Shown one piece after another: positions 27,958 through 35,763 of a stretch of DNA of 40,177 nucleotides. The notes under the pieces were generated by a model. The model had not been told where the DNA came from, did no database searches, and saw only the letters and a list, made by a program, of their open reading frames with translations. This DNA comes from Gammaproteobacteria bacterium (GTDB lineage Bacteria > Pseudomonadota > Gammaproteobacteria > Ga0077536): positions 1-40,177 of the forward strand of contig JADLEV010000043.1 of the NCBI GenBank assembly GCA_020845935.1, in the 5' to 3' direction. Position 1 is the first letter of the stretch. Each line of letters opens with the position of its first letter. The position numbers and the translations under genes are program-made.

Positions 27958-27966
27958 ACTCGCGCG

Positions 27967-28953
27967 ATGCGCCTGACGCTGGCCGATCTCGCGGCACGAT
28001 GCGACCTGGAACTGGCCGGAACCGCCGCTGCCGCCATCACCGGCGTCTGCGGCCTCTCCGACGATCTGCCCGATTGCATCTCGTTCATCATCAATCGCGA
28101 CCAAGTCGCCGCGGCAGCGCGTTCCCGGATTCCTGCCTTCGTAACGCGGCCGGATGCCCTGATCCCGGGCAAGCACAACCTGCTGCACCAACACCCGGAA
28201 ATCGCTATCTGCAGAGTTGCGGCGATGTTTGCCCCGGTGGCCTACACGCCATCGACTCTGCTCGCCGCGAACGCAAGCATTGCCGCCTCGGCCCAGCTTG
28301 GCGCCGACGTCATCGTCGGCCCCGGGGTGGTCATCGGCGAACGTGTGGTGATCGGTGCAAGAACCCGTCTGCTCCCCGGCAGCATCGTCCTTGACGATGT
28401 TCGCATCGGCGCCGACTGTCTGCTGTATCCGCGTGTCGTCGTCCGCGAGCAGTGCCAGTTGGGCGATCGCGTCATCATTCAGCCAGGCGCGGTCATCGGT
28501 GGCGACGGTTTCGGTTTCGTCACGGACGCCGCCGGCAATCCGATCAAGGTACCCCAGGTCGGTCGGGTCATCATCGGCGATGACGTCGAGCTTGGCGCCA
28601 ATTCGACCATCGATCGCGCACGCTTCACCGACACCGTGATTGGCCGCGGCACCAAGATCGACAACCTGGTGATCGTGGCGCACAACGTCCGCATCGGGGA
28701 AAATTGCCTGATCGCCGCACAATGCGGTATCGCCGGCAGTTCAAGACTTGGCGATCGAGTCCGCCTCGGCGGGCAGGTCGGCGTCATCGGCCATGTCGCG
28801 ATAGGGGACGATGTCGTCGTACTGGCGCAATCCCTGGTGACCAAGGACCTGGCGCAGCCAGGCACCTACGCCGGCACCCCGGCGATGCCTGCCCGGGCTT
28901 GGCGCGCCGCCGTGGCAAGGTTTCGCCGTGCCGGGCGGTCGCGGGGATGCTGA
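27967..28953 (+). CDS. lpxD: LpxD-type UDP-3-O-acylglucosamine N-acyltransferase
   Basis: This is a left-handed beta-helix acyltransferase family protein of 328 residues. In lipid A synthesis LpxD adds the second 3-hydroxyacyl chain from acyl-ACP. An N-terminal UDP-GlcNAc-binding domain (about 1-105) is followed by many hexapeptide repeats. Family landmarks: [40 protein letters not shown], and the catalytic-histidine region [20 protein letters not shown]. The C-terminal end is a short basic helix. It is not beside lpxA, fabZ, lpxB or bamA, where lpxD usually sits, and its helix text ([26 protein letters not shown]) resembles alpha/deltaproteobacterial types. It could be a second, specialised copy. 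Confidence 0.85.
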   Translation: MRLTLADLAARCDLELAGTAAAAITGVCGLSDDLPDCISFIINRDQVAAAARSRIPAFVTRPDALIPGKHNLLHQHPEIAICRVAAMFAPVAYTPSTLLAANASIAASAQLGADVIVGPGVVIGERVVIGARTRLLPGSIVLDDVRIGADCLLYPRVVVREQCQLGDRVIIQPGAVIGGDGFGFVTDAAGNPIKVPQVGRVIIGDDVELGANSTIDRARFTDTVIGRGTKIDNLVIVAHNVRIGENCLIAAQCGIAGSSRLGDRVRLGGQVGVIGHVAIGDDVVVLAQSLVTKDLAQPGTYAGTPAMPARAWRAAVARFRRAGRSRGC

Positions 28954-29034
28954 ACCAGAGTGCGTCCACGGCGTCCAAGCAGAGACGTTAACCAGGGTTA
29001 TTCGTTGGACGTGACCTCGAGGAAGTCTGCCACC

Positions 29035-29817
29035 ATGCGCGACCGCAAGACCGTGCAGGCCGGGGGACGATGGCTGGGTGCCATGCTGTCGCTGCTGTTC
29101 GCCGGATCCGCCGCCGCGGACGTGCTCGAAGGCCAGTCCGCCAAAGTGTTCGAGGAAATGAAACAGCGGATGCCGCTGGCGCAGAACGAGCGGATGGTCG
29201 CCGCGGTCGAGTGCGTCGCCTCCAGCATCGTCTCGGTACTCGACGGCGCGACCGGGCAACAACCGTGGGAGGTCGCGGTATTCGACGACCCGTCAATCAA
29301 TGCCTTCGCGCTGGCGGGCGGCAAGATTGGCGTTCACACCGGCATCTTTCAGGTCGCCAACAACCAGAATGCGCTGGCGGCCGTGCTGGGCCACGAAATC
29401 GCGCATGTCACCGAACATCATGTCGGCAAGCGCGTGGCGCGCCAGACCCTGACCGGCATCGGGGTCGTCGCGCTCGCCATCATGGTGCCCGGAGCCGCGG
29501 GCACTTCGCAGGCGGTCGCCGAGGCCGCCAGCCTTGGCGCCGAACTCGGGCTCAACAAACCCTACGACCGCAAGGCGGAAATCGACGCCGACGTCACAGG
29601 CCTGAGGTACATGGCGCGCGCCGGCTTTGACCCGCGCGAGACGATCGATCTCTGGCGGGCGATGGAAAAGCTCAACAAGGATGCGATTCCCGAATTCCTG
29701 TCAACCCATCCCTCCAACGACAATCGTGCCGCGCGGCTGGTCGAGGCCTTGCCGGAAGCCATCGCTGAATATGAACGGGCACGTGCCGCGGGGCGGACAC
29801 CGGAGTGCGAGAAATAA
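29035..29817 (+). CDS. Secreted M48 family metallopeptidase
   Basis: This is a periplasmic zinc peptidase of 260 residues related to BepA/LoiP/Oma1-type M48 proteins. The start ATG at 29035 is supported by GAGGAAG about 9 bases upstream. A signal peptide ends near FAGSAAADV. Zinc motif GHEIAHVTEHH (His120, Glu121, His124); the third ligand is Glu182 in AEIDADVTGLRYMARAGFDP. It ends with STHPSNDNRAARL, also typical. There are no TPR repeats, so it is the short LoiP/YggG-like form, with a likely role in outer-membrane protein quality control (family knowledge, not shown here). Confidence 0.9.
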   Translation: MRDRKTVQAGGRWLGAMLSLLFAGSAAADVLEGQSAKVFEEMKQRMPLAQNERMVAAVECVASSIVSVLDGATGQQPWEVAVFDDPSINAFALAGGKIGVHTGIFQVANNQNALAAVLGHEIAHVTEHHVGKRVARQTLTGIGVVALAIMVPGAAGTSQAVAEAASLGAELGLNKPYDRKAEIDADVTGLRYMARAGFDPRETIDLWRAMEKLNKDAIPEFLSTHPSNDNRAARLVEALPEAIAEYERARAAGRTPECEK

Positions 29818-29891
29818 CGGCGGAATGAGCTCGGCTCGATGCGCGAGCGCCTTCCCGGTGGCACGCAAGCCCGGACTGTCGCAGAGGTACC

Positions 29892-30155
29892 TTAAATCCC
29901 CATATTGCTGAGCATGACGAGGATATCGTTGAGAATCGCCGTGGCTCGCGGATGCGTCACCTCGAACTCCTCGATGGCCTCGTGCACCGCGTCGATGCGC
30001 CGCTCCAGACCAGTCGTCTCGTGCTCATCGCCGTCGGCGCCGATGCCGTCGAGCAGCGCTTGCAGCCGTTGCCGGCTCGCCGCATCGAGCCCACTCATGG
30101 TGGCCAGTTCCTGGCGCAGGCGTTCGAGCGCCGCATGCAGATCCGAATTACTCAT
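29892..30155 (-). CDS. DUF4404 family protein
   Basis: This is a small cytoplasmic-looking helical protein of 87 residues with no known function. It matches the DUF4404 pattern: a helical N-terminal part (DLHAALERLRQELATM), a variable acidic middle, then EEFEVTHPRATAILNDIL and the near-invariant ending LSNMGI. ATG at 30155 is chosen over an in-frame TTG at 30158 because GGAGG (30167-30163) lies 7 bases before it. The gene ends convergent to the M48 peptidase gene. Confidence 0.85.
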   Translation of the reverse strand: MSNSDLHAALERLRQELATMSGLDAASRQRLQALLDGIGADGDEHETTGLERRIDAVHEAIEEFEVTHPRATAILNDILVMLSNMGI

Positions 30156-30186
30156 CAATACCCCTCCACGGTAGTCGCTTCAAATT

Positions 30187-30918
30187 TCACAGCCGTTCCA
30201 CCCATGCCGGCAGCAGGCGCCAGGCATCGCTCAGTGCCCGATCGAGTTGCAGCGCATCCGGCAAATGACTTTGCAACAGGTCCCAGAATTTGCGCGAATG
30301 GTCCAGGTGCATGGTATGACAGAGTTCATGCACCAGCACGTAATCGACCAGTTCCGGCGGCAGAAAAATCAGTTTGTAGTTCAACCGGATCCGACCGCCC
30401 GGTGCGCAACTGCCCCACAACCGCTTCTGACCCCGAATCTCGCTCGCGGCGTAACGCAGCTTGCATTGTTCTCCCAGCTGCCGCAGCCGGGGCGGTAGCG
30501 TCAGCGCGGCGCGTTTGCGGCACCAGCGATCGAGGCAGGCCGCGGTGCGTTGCTGCGCGTGGAGATCGACCCGAACCCGCAGGTCGCGATCGCCTACCTG
30601 CGTCAGTCGCGGCGACGCCCCGGCCGCATGCCGATAGTCCACCGACCAGCGCTCACGACATCCGGCGAGGTGGATCGTCCTGGGCAACGGCGTGCGGTCG
30701 AGCGCCATGGCGCCATCGGCCTTGCGCCGCAACTGACGTGTGCGACGGTCGATCCAGTTATGGTGCTCGGAGATGAGATCAGGAATGCGCCGCTCGTCAA
30801 AACGTTCCGGCACGACGACTTCGAGGCCGGTACCCGGCGCAATCCGCAGCGTCACGCGTTTCGCGCGGCCGCTGCGACGCGTGGTGTACAGCGGCAGTTC
30901 GAACTGGCGATCATCCAC
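30187..30918 (-). CDS. YgjP-like (DUF45/SprT-like) metallopeptidase domain protein
   Basis: This is a zinc metallopeptidase-like protein of about 243 residues. The zinc motif is VHELCHTMHLDHSRKFWDLL near the C-terminus, preceded by the family text IRGQKRLWGSCAPGGRIRLN and FLPPELVDYVLVHELCH. The N-terminal part (RRSGRAKRVTLRIAPGTGLE) is also typical. The start is uncertain. The frame is open to 31059, overlapping the divergent hisN-gshA start, so GTG at 30918 (before V-D-D-R-Q-F-E-L) is preferred on length. The function is unknown; YgjP in E. coli is poorly characterised. Confidence 0.85.
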   Translation of the reverse strand: MDDRQFELPLYTTRRSGRAKRVTLRIAPGTGLEVVVPERFDERRIPDLISEHHNWIDRRTRQLRRKADGAMALDRTPLPRTIHLAGCRERWSVDYRHAAGASPRLTQVGDRDLRVRVDLHAQQRTAACLDRWCRKRAALTLPPRLRQLGEQCKLRYAASEIRGQKRLWGSCAPGGRIRLNYKLIFLPPELVDYVLVHELCHTMHLDHSRKFWDLLQSHLPDALQLDRALSDAWRLLPAWVERL

Positions 30919-31000
30919 TCCACTACTATGCCCCAGCCGGCCGGTACAACACCACCGTCGTGCGATAATCGCCGCAGTGATTCCGCCCCGGCGCTTGCCC

Positions 31001-33454
31001 ATGTCTCCCGACGAACTATCCCTGCCCGCACTGATCGCCTTTGCCGAGCAAGCGGTCATCGCGGCCGGGCCGATCGCGCTGCGCTATTTCCATGCCGGTT
31101 GCGAAGTCGAGAACAAGGCGAGCGAGGGGTTCGATCCGGTCACCGCGGCGGATCGCGACATCGAGACACTGCTGCGGACGCGAATCGGACAAACCTATCC
31201 GACCCACGGCATCGTCGGCGAGGAGTTTTCGGCGCATGCCGGCAGCACGCGCTGGCAGTGGCTGATCGACCCGATCGATGGCACGCGCGCATTCATCTCC
31301 GGTTCACCGCTGTGGGGCATCCTGCTGGGCCTGCTCAACGGCGAGCGCGGCGTGCTTGGCGCAGTCCACCAGCCCGTGCTCGACGAAACCTTCAGCGGCG
31401 ATGGCACGACCGCGATGCTGCTGCGCGGTGGCGAGCGGTTGCCGCTGCGAACCCGCACCCTGGCGGGCCTGGGCCAAGCCATCCTCTACTGCACCTCACC
31501 GGACATGTTCCGGACCGACTCCGACATGCAGGCGTTTCAGGCACTGTCCGATCGCTGCCGCATGCGCCGGTTCGGCGGCGACTGCTACGCCTATTGCCTG
31601 CTGGCCAGCGGCCACATCGATCTGGTGGTCGAAGCCAGCCTCGCGCCGCACGACATCATGCCGCTGCTCCCCATCATCGAGGGTGCCGGTGGCGTCGTCA
31701 CCGACTGGCACGGCAATCGGCCAACCTCAGGTCCGATCCCGGGCGGCCGCATCATTGCCGCGGCGAACGCAGCGCTGCACGAACAGGCCTTGGCGATCCT
31801 GCGCCGCCGCCATGGCGGCGCGGCGTCGTCGGCGCAGCGACCGCTGCCCGCTCCAGACGCCAGGACCCCGATGCACGTCACGCCGCGCGGCGACTTTGTC
31901 ACGACCCGGTTGCAGCGCCTGCAAGGCGCCGGCAGCGCCGATCTGTTGCGGCATGGCCGCAAGGGCCTGGAAAAGGAGAGCCTGCGTGTCACCGCGGACG
32001 GCTGCATTGCGCAGACCGCCCATCCCGCCGCGCTTGGTTCGGCGTTGCTGCATCCGCAGCTGACCACCGATTACGCGGAAGCATTGACGGAATTCGTCAC
32101 GCCGAGCTTCCCCGATATCCGGGAGACGGTCGCGTTCCTGCGCGACCTGCACATATTCGTGCACGAGCACCTCGCCGACGAACTGCTGTGGGCGGCAAGC
32201 ATGCCGTGCCGCATCGGTGACGATCCGGACATTCGCATTGCCGAGTACGGCACCTCCAATCTCGGCCAGTTGAAACATCTGTACCGCATCGGCCTCGATT
32301 ACCGCTATGGCCGACGGATGCAGACCATCGCCGGCGTGCATTTCAACTACTCGCTGCCACTCGCCTTCTGGCCGGCTTACCAGGAACTCGAAGGCTGCGG
32401 CGACGACAGCCGGGAGTTCGTCGATCAGCAGTACTTCGCGCTGTTGCGCAACTTCAAGCGCCACTCCTGGTTGATTCTCTACCTCTACGGCGACTCGCCG
32501 GCGCTGTGCAAATCGTTCCTCGGCGGCCGCACGACACGCTATACCGACCTCGACCCGTACACCTGCTTCCTGCCCGAGGCAACGTCGATGCGCATGAGCG
32601 ACATCGGCTACAAGAACAAGAACCAGGCCGCACTGCGCATCGATTACGACAGTCTGCCGGCCTATCTCGCCAGCATGCGCCGGGCGCTGGATTCGCCCTA
32701 TCCCGAATACGAGGCGCTCGGCACGCATCTCCACGGCCAGCGAATCCAATTGAACACGCGGATCCTGCAAATCGAAAACGAGTTCTACAGCCTGGTGCGG
32801 CCGAAGCGTTCGACCCACGATAACGAGAAACCGTCGCGCGCCCTGCGCGAACGCGGCGTCGAGTACGTCGAGATCCGCGCACTCGACCTGTACAGCACCG
32901 ACCCGATCGGCGTGCACGAGGCCGGGTTGCGCTGGCTCGAGGCGTTCCTGATCTTCTGTCTGCTGGAGCGCAGCCCGCTACTCGACGACGACGACCAGCA
33001 GGGCATCGCCTACAACGAACTGACGATCGCACTGCGCGGCCGCGAACCGGAGCTGGCGCTGCTGGACCGTGGCCGCCGCCGCGATCTGCGCGAGTGGGCC
33101 GAGGTTATCTTCGAGCAGGTGCGCGGCATCTGCGAGATCCTGGACCATGGCGAATCGGGCACGCCCTATCTGGCGGCGTGGCGCGAGTATCACGATCTGC
33201 TGCTGCAGCCGGAATCGCTGCCTTCGGCCCGAATGCTTGCGGCGTTGCGGCAACAGCAAGTGCCTTACGCCGAATATGCGTTGCGCCTGTCGCGACAGCA
33301 CCAACAGGCGCTGCGCGCAACACCGCTTGATCCCGACCGCAAGCGTGAGTTCGCGACGACGGCCGCGGACTCGTTGCGCCGGCAGGAGGCGCTCGAAGCG
33401 CAACCCGATCTGCCGTTCGCTGAGTACCTGCGCCGCTATCTCGCGCAGGACTGA
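31001..33454 (+). CDS. gshA: Fusion: HisN-type inositol-monophosphatase-family phosphatase + glutamate--cysteine ligase (GshA)
   Basis: One continuous frame of 817 residues. Residues 1-268 form an IMPase-family phosphatase: metal motifs GEEF (73-76) and DPIDGT (90-95), and the C-terminal [20 protein letters not shown] with Asp218, a pattern like histidinol-phosphatase HisN. A linker rich in Arg, Ala and Pro (about 269-290) leads to a full E. coli-type glutamate--cysteine ligase (about 291-817): [10 protein letters not shown] (321-330), [45 protein letters not shown]. GshA makes gamma-glutamylcysteine, the first step to glutathione. There is an internal ATG at 31871 with a weak AGGA upstream, so a separate GshA could also be made. 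No stop occurs in any forward frame around the junction. Confidence 0.88.
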   Translation: MSPDELSLPALIAFAEQAVIAAGPIALRYFHAGCEVENKASEGFDPVTAADRDIETLLRTRIGQTYPTHGIVGEEFSAHAGSTRWQWLIDPIDGTRAFISGSPLWGILLGLLNGERGVLGAVHQPVLDETFSGDGTTAMLLRGGERLPLRTRTLAGLGQAILYCTSPDMFRTDSDMQAFQALSDRCRMRRFGGDCYAYCLLASGHIDLVVEASLAPHDIMPLLPIIEGAGGVVTDWHGNRPTSGPIPGGRIIAAANAALHEQALAILRRRHGGAASSAQRPLPAPDARTPMHVTPRGDFVTTRLQRLQGAGSADLLRHGRKGLEKESLRVTADGCIAQTAHPAALGSALLHPQLTTDYAEALTEFVTPSFPDIRETVAFLRDLHIFVHEHLADELLWAASMPCRIGDDPDIRIAEYGTSNLGQLKHLYRIGLDYRYGRRMQTIAGVHFNYSLPLAFWPAYQELEGCGDDSREFVDQQYFALLRNFKRHSWLILYLYGDSPALCKSFLGGRTTRYTDLDPYTCFLPEATSMRMSDIGYKNKNQAALRIDYDSLPAYLASMRRALDSPYPEYEALGTHLHGQRIQLNTRILQIENEFYSLVRPKRSTHDNEKPSRALRERGVEYVEIRALDLYSTDPIGVHEAGLRWLEAFLIFCLLERSPLLDDDDQQGIAYNELTIALRGREPELALLDRGRRRDLREWAEVIFEQVRGICEILDHGESGTPYLAAWREYHDLLLQPESLPSARMLAALRQQQVPYAEYALRLSRQHQQALRATPLDPDRKREFATTAADSLRRQEALEAQPDLPFAEYLRRYLAQD

Positions 33455-33482
33455 TTGAAGCCGATCCCGATGATGCTATAGT
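33455..33482 (+). promoter_or_regulatory. candidate promoter for fabA, near-leaderless
   Basis: TTGAAG (33455-33460) and TATAGT (33477-33482) are spaced 16 bases apart, immediately after the gshA stop. A transcript would begin near 33489, only a few bases before the fabA ATG at 33493, and no ribosome binding site is visible. Leaderless translation is a possibility (inference). Confidence 0.45.
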
Positions 33483-33492
33483 GCCGCGCGCC

Positions 33493-34026
33493 ATGAACCA
33501 GCCGCTTCGCTTTATCCCTCAGGAACGTTACGACCGCGAGCAATTGCTTGCCTGCGGGCGTGGCGAAATGTTCGGTCCCGGCAATGCGCAACTGCCCCTG
33601 CCGCCGATGCTGATGTTCGATCGCATCGTGCAAATCAATGCCAGCGGCGGCACGAACGGCAAGGGCTTGGTGCTCGCCGAACTCGACATCAACCCGAACC
33701 TCTGGTTTTTCTCCTGTCATTTCCCGGGCGATCCGGTCATGCCCGGCTGCCTCGGCCTCGATGCGCTGTGGCAACTGCTCGGCTTCTTTCTCGCCTGGAG
33801 TGGCGGCCCGGGTCACGGCCGAGCCCTCGGCGCGGGGATGGTCCAGTTCACCGGCCAGGTGACGCCGAGTTGCCAGCGGATCAGCTATCGACTCGACATC
33901 AAGCGCGTCATTCTGCGCAAGCTGGTGATGGGGATCGCAGACGGCTCGATGCAGGTCGATGGCCGCGAGATCTATACCGCGCAGGATTTACGCGTCGGCC
34001 TGTTCCGTTCGACCGAAGGGTTCTAA
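33493..34026 (+). CDS. fabA: 3-hydroxydecanoyl-ACP dehydratase/isomerase
   Basis: This is the bifunctional hot-dog-fold enzyme that dehydrates 3-hydroxydecanoyl-ACP and isomerises the product, the branch point to unsaturated fatty acids. It has 177 residues from ATG at 33493 (an in-frame GTG lies at 33481). It follows E. coli FabA closely: [38 protein letters not shown] with the catalytic histidine, [20 protein letters not shown] with the catalytic aspartate, QFTGQVTP and [11 protein letters not shown]. FabB, its usual partner, is not adjacent. FabZ is excluded by these isomerase-type motifs. Confidence 0.96.
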   Translation: MNQPLRFIPQERYDREQLLACGRGEMFGPGNAQLPLPPMLMFDRIVQINASGGTNGKGLVLAELDINPNLWFFSCHFPGDPVMPGCLGLDALWQLLGFFLAWSGGPGHGRALGAGMVQFTGQVTPSCQRISYRLDIKRVILRKLVMGIADGSMQVDGREIYTAQDLRVGLFRSTEGF

Positions 34027-34071
34027 CGCGATTCGGGCATGGCCCACTGCGGAGCCCGTCCGGATCCTTCG

Positions 34072-35763
34072 TCAGTACCTCATAAACAGATTGAAGTGCA
34101 GATAGTCGGCGTCGCTGCGCGTGACCGCGACGACGGCCGGGTTGGCGCGGCTGCCGTTGCCGTCGAGCACATGCGCGTAGTCGAGCGAGATGCCGATGAA
34201 GTTGCGGAAGAACCAGCGCAGCCCGACACCGACGCTGACCAGCGTCTCGCCGTTGAGACTATTGTCATCCGGACGGATCACGCGCAACGCCCCGAAGTCC
34301 GCGAACGCCAGCAGTTGCAGCGATTTGTACAGCGGCGGCGTATGCAACTCGGCATTGAGTTGCACGCCCGATTCGCCGGCTATTTCACGCTCCTTGAAAC
34401 CGCGAATCGAATTGACCCCGCCTAGCCCCAACTGCTCCCCCGGGATCAGCGGCTCGCCGGCAAGCTGCGATTCGAGCCGGCCGCGGAACTGCCATTTACC
34501 CCAGAGCGGCAGATCGACGTTGCCACCGATCCGCAGCACCTGCCATGAGTGATCGACCTGCGTGCCGAGGCCGGTTGCCGGGTTGCACAGACCGGAGAGA
34601 TCGATGCCGCAGCGATTGGCCTGATAGGCCAAATTGTTGTTATAGGCGCCGCCGCCGAGGTTGCCACTCAACACCGCGTGCACGCCGTAACGCACACCGC
34701 CGCTTTCGTAGCGGCCGGTGTATTGCAGCGACAGCGGCCGGCTCCTGACATCGAGAAAGTCGAGGGTCGGAAAAGCCAGATTGATGGTGTTGTTCTCGAA
34801 CAGACGATCGTCGAGCGCCAGGCGCACGCTGTGGTTGTAGTTGCCGAGCGGGAAGAGATTCTGGGTGTACGCGACGCCAAGAAACCGCCCTGCACCGCTG
34901 ACATCGAACGCGCTGACCCCGGTCGTGTCCACACCCTGCGCCACGTCGGAATGACTGAAATAGGCATCGATGCTGCCGGCGAAGCGGTACACCGGGATGC
35001 GGTAGGAAATGCCAATCTGGTTGACGTCCTCGAGGTGCTCCGGCGGTGAGGTCGTGTAACTCATCGTCAGCACGTGATCGCGCCCCCACAGGCCACTGTG
35101 CTGCGCACCGAGCGACAGGCGCCAGTCGCCGGTTTCCCGGCTGCCGGTATTGGCGAGCGAGCCGAACATCTGCCATGGCTTCGCGTCGCGCACCTCGATG
35201 CGCGCGTGCAGATCGCCGGCCTGTTCGGCTTCGCTGAGAAATACCGCAACGCGGCGAGCCGGATGCTCGTTCGATTGTTTCAACGATCGCGCGATCCGCC
35301 GGCTGTTCGGCGGCTCGCCAAGCCGCAATGCCGGCAGACTGCCGCGCACGCTGTCGTCACTGAAATGGTCGTTGCCATTGACCTCGATTGACGCGACGCG
35401 GTAACTGGTGATCCGCAGTTGGAACACGCCACCGCTGGCGCGCTGCGGCGGCACCGTCACGCGATGAAACGCAAAGCCGCGCTTGACGAGTGCCTGTTCC
35501 AACGCGCGTGCCGCTTCCTCGACGCCCGATATGCCCTGCTGCGGGCCGAGAAAAGGTGCGAGAACGTGTTCGGTCTGCGCCGCTGACAACGGATTGTCGC
35601 CGTCAACCTGAAACCGCTCGATCGTGAAAGTGATTGCTGGCGGGCTTTGCTGCGCGTTGGCCGTCGCCCCGATGGTGCACAGACCTGAGAGCGCCAGGAG
35701 CAGCATGCCGCGCCGTCGCTTGCGGCCCGACCCGGTCGGCTGCCGCGAGGCCACGACCCTCAT
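34072..35763 (-). CDS. TpsB/ShlB-FhaC family outer-membrane transporter of two-partner secretion
   Basis: This is an Omp85-superfamily pore that exports the TpsA partner across the outer membrane. From ATG at 35763 it has 563 residues; that ATG overlaps the FecR gene stop as ATGA, while an alternative ATG at 35775 adds four residues. A basic N-terminus and signal peptide end near ATANAQQ. POTRA-like domains follow (about 45-190; FTIERFQVDGDNPLSAAQTE, RVTVPPQRASGGVFQLRI, SIEVNGNDHFSDDSVRGSLP), then a beta-barrel with the L6-type motif GGVNSIRGFKEREIAGESG. The chain ends in YLHFNLFMRY with a terminal aromatic, as expected for an outer-membrane barrel. Confidence 0.92.
   Translation of the reverse strand: MRVVASRQPTGSGRKRRRGMLLLALSGLCTIGATANAQQSPPAITFTIERFQVDGDNPLSAAQTEHVLAPFLGPQQGISGVEEAARALEQALVKRGFAFHRVTVPPQRASGGVFQLRITSYRVASIEVNGNDHFSDDSVRGSLPALRLGEPPNSRRIARSLKQSNEHPARRVAVFLSEAEQAGDLHARIEVRDAKPWQMFGSLANTGSRETGDWRLSLGAQHSGLWGRDHVLTMSYTTSPPEHLEDVNQIGISYRIPVYRFAGSIDAYFSHSDVAQGVDTTGVSAFDVSGAGRFLGVAYTQNLFPLGNYNHSVRLALDDRLFENNTINLAFPTLDFLDVRSRPLSLQYTGRYESGGVRYGVHAVLSGNLGGGAYNNNLAYQANRCGIDLSGLCNPATGLGTQVDHSWQVLRIGGNVDLPLWGKWQFRGRLESQLAGEPLIPGEQLGLGGVNSIRGFKEREIAGESGVQLNAELHTPPLYKSLQLLAFADFGALRVIRPDDNSLNGETLVSVGVGLRWFFRNFIGISLDYAHVLDGNGSRANPAVVAVTRSDADYLHFNLFMRY

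Noticed and set aside
27265-28722. pgpA frame extending 300 codons upstream as if a fusion
   Set aside because: The extra part is antisense to lpxD and mirrors its hexapeptide repeats; homology to PgpA begins at the ATG at 27792.
29818-29891. Intergenic stretch between the M48 and DUF4404 genes as a site of a small gene or terminator
   Set aside because: No ORF with a ribosome binding site and no convincing hairpin with a U-tract was seen.
31001-31870. Reading the IMPase domain as CysQ (PAP phosphatase)
   Set aside because: The C-terminal text ([16 protein letters not shown] followed by VTDW) is of the HisN type; CysQ has a WD-type motif with different context. CysQ activity is not formally excluded.
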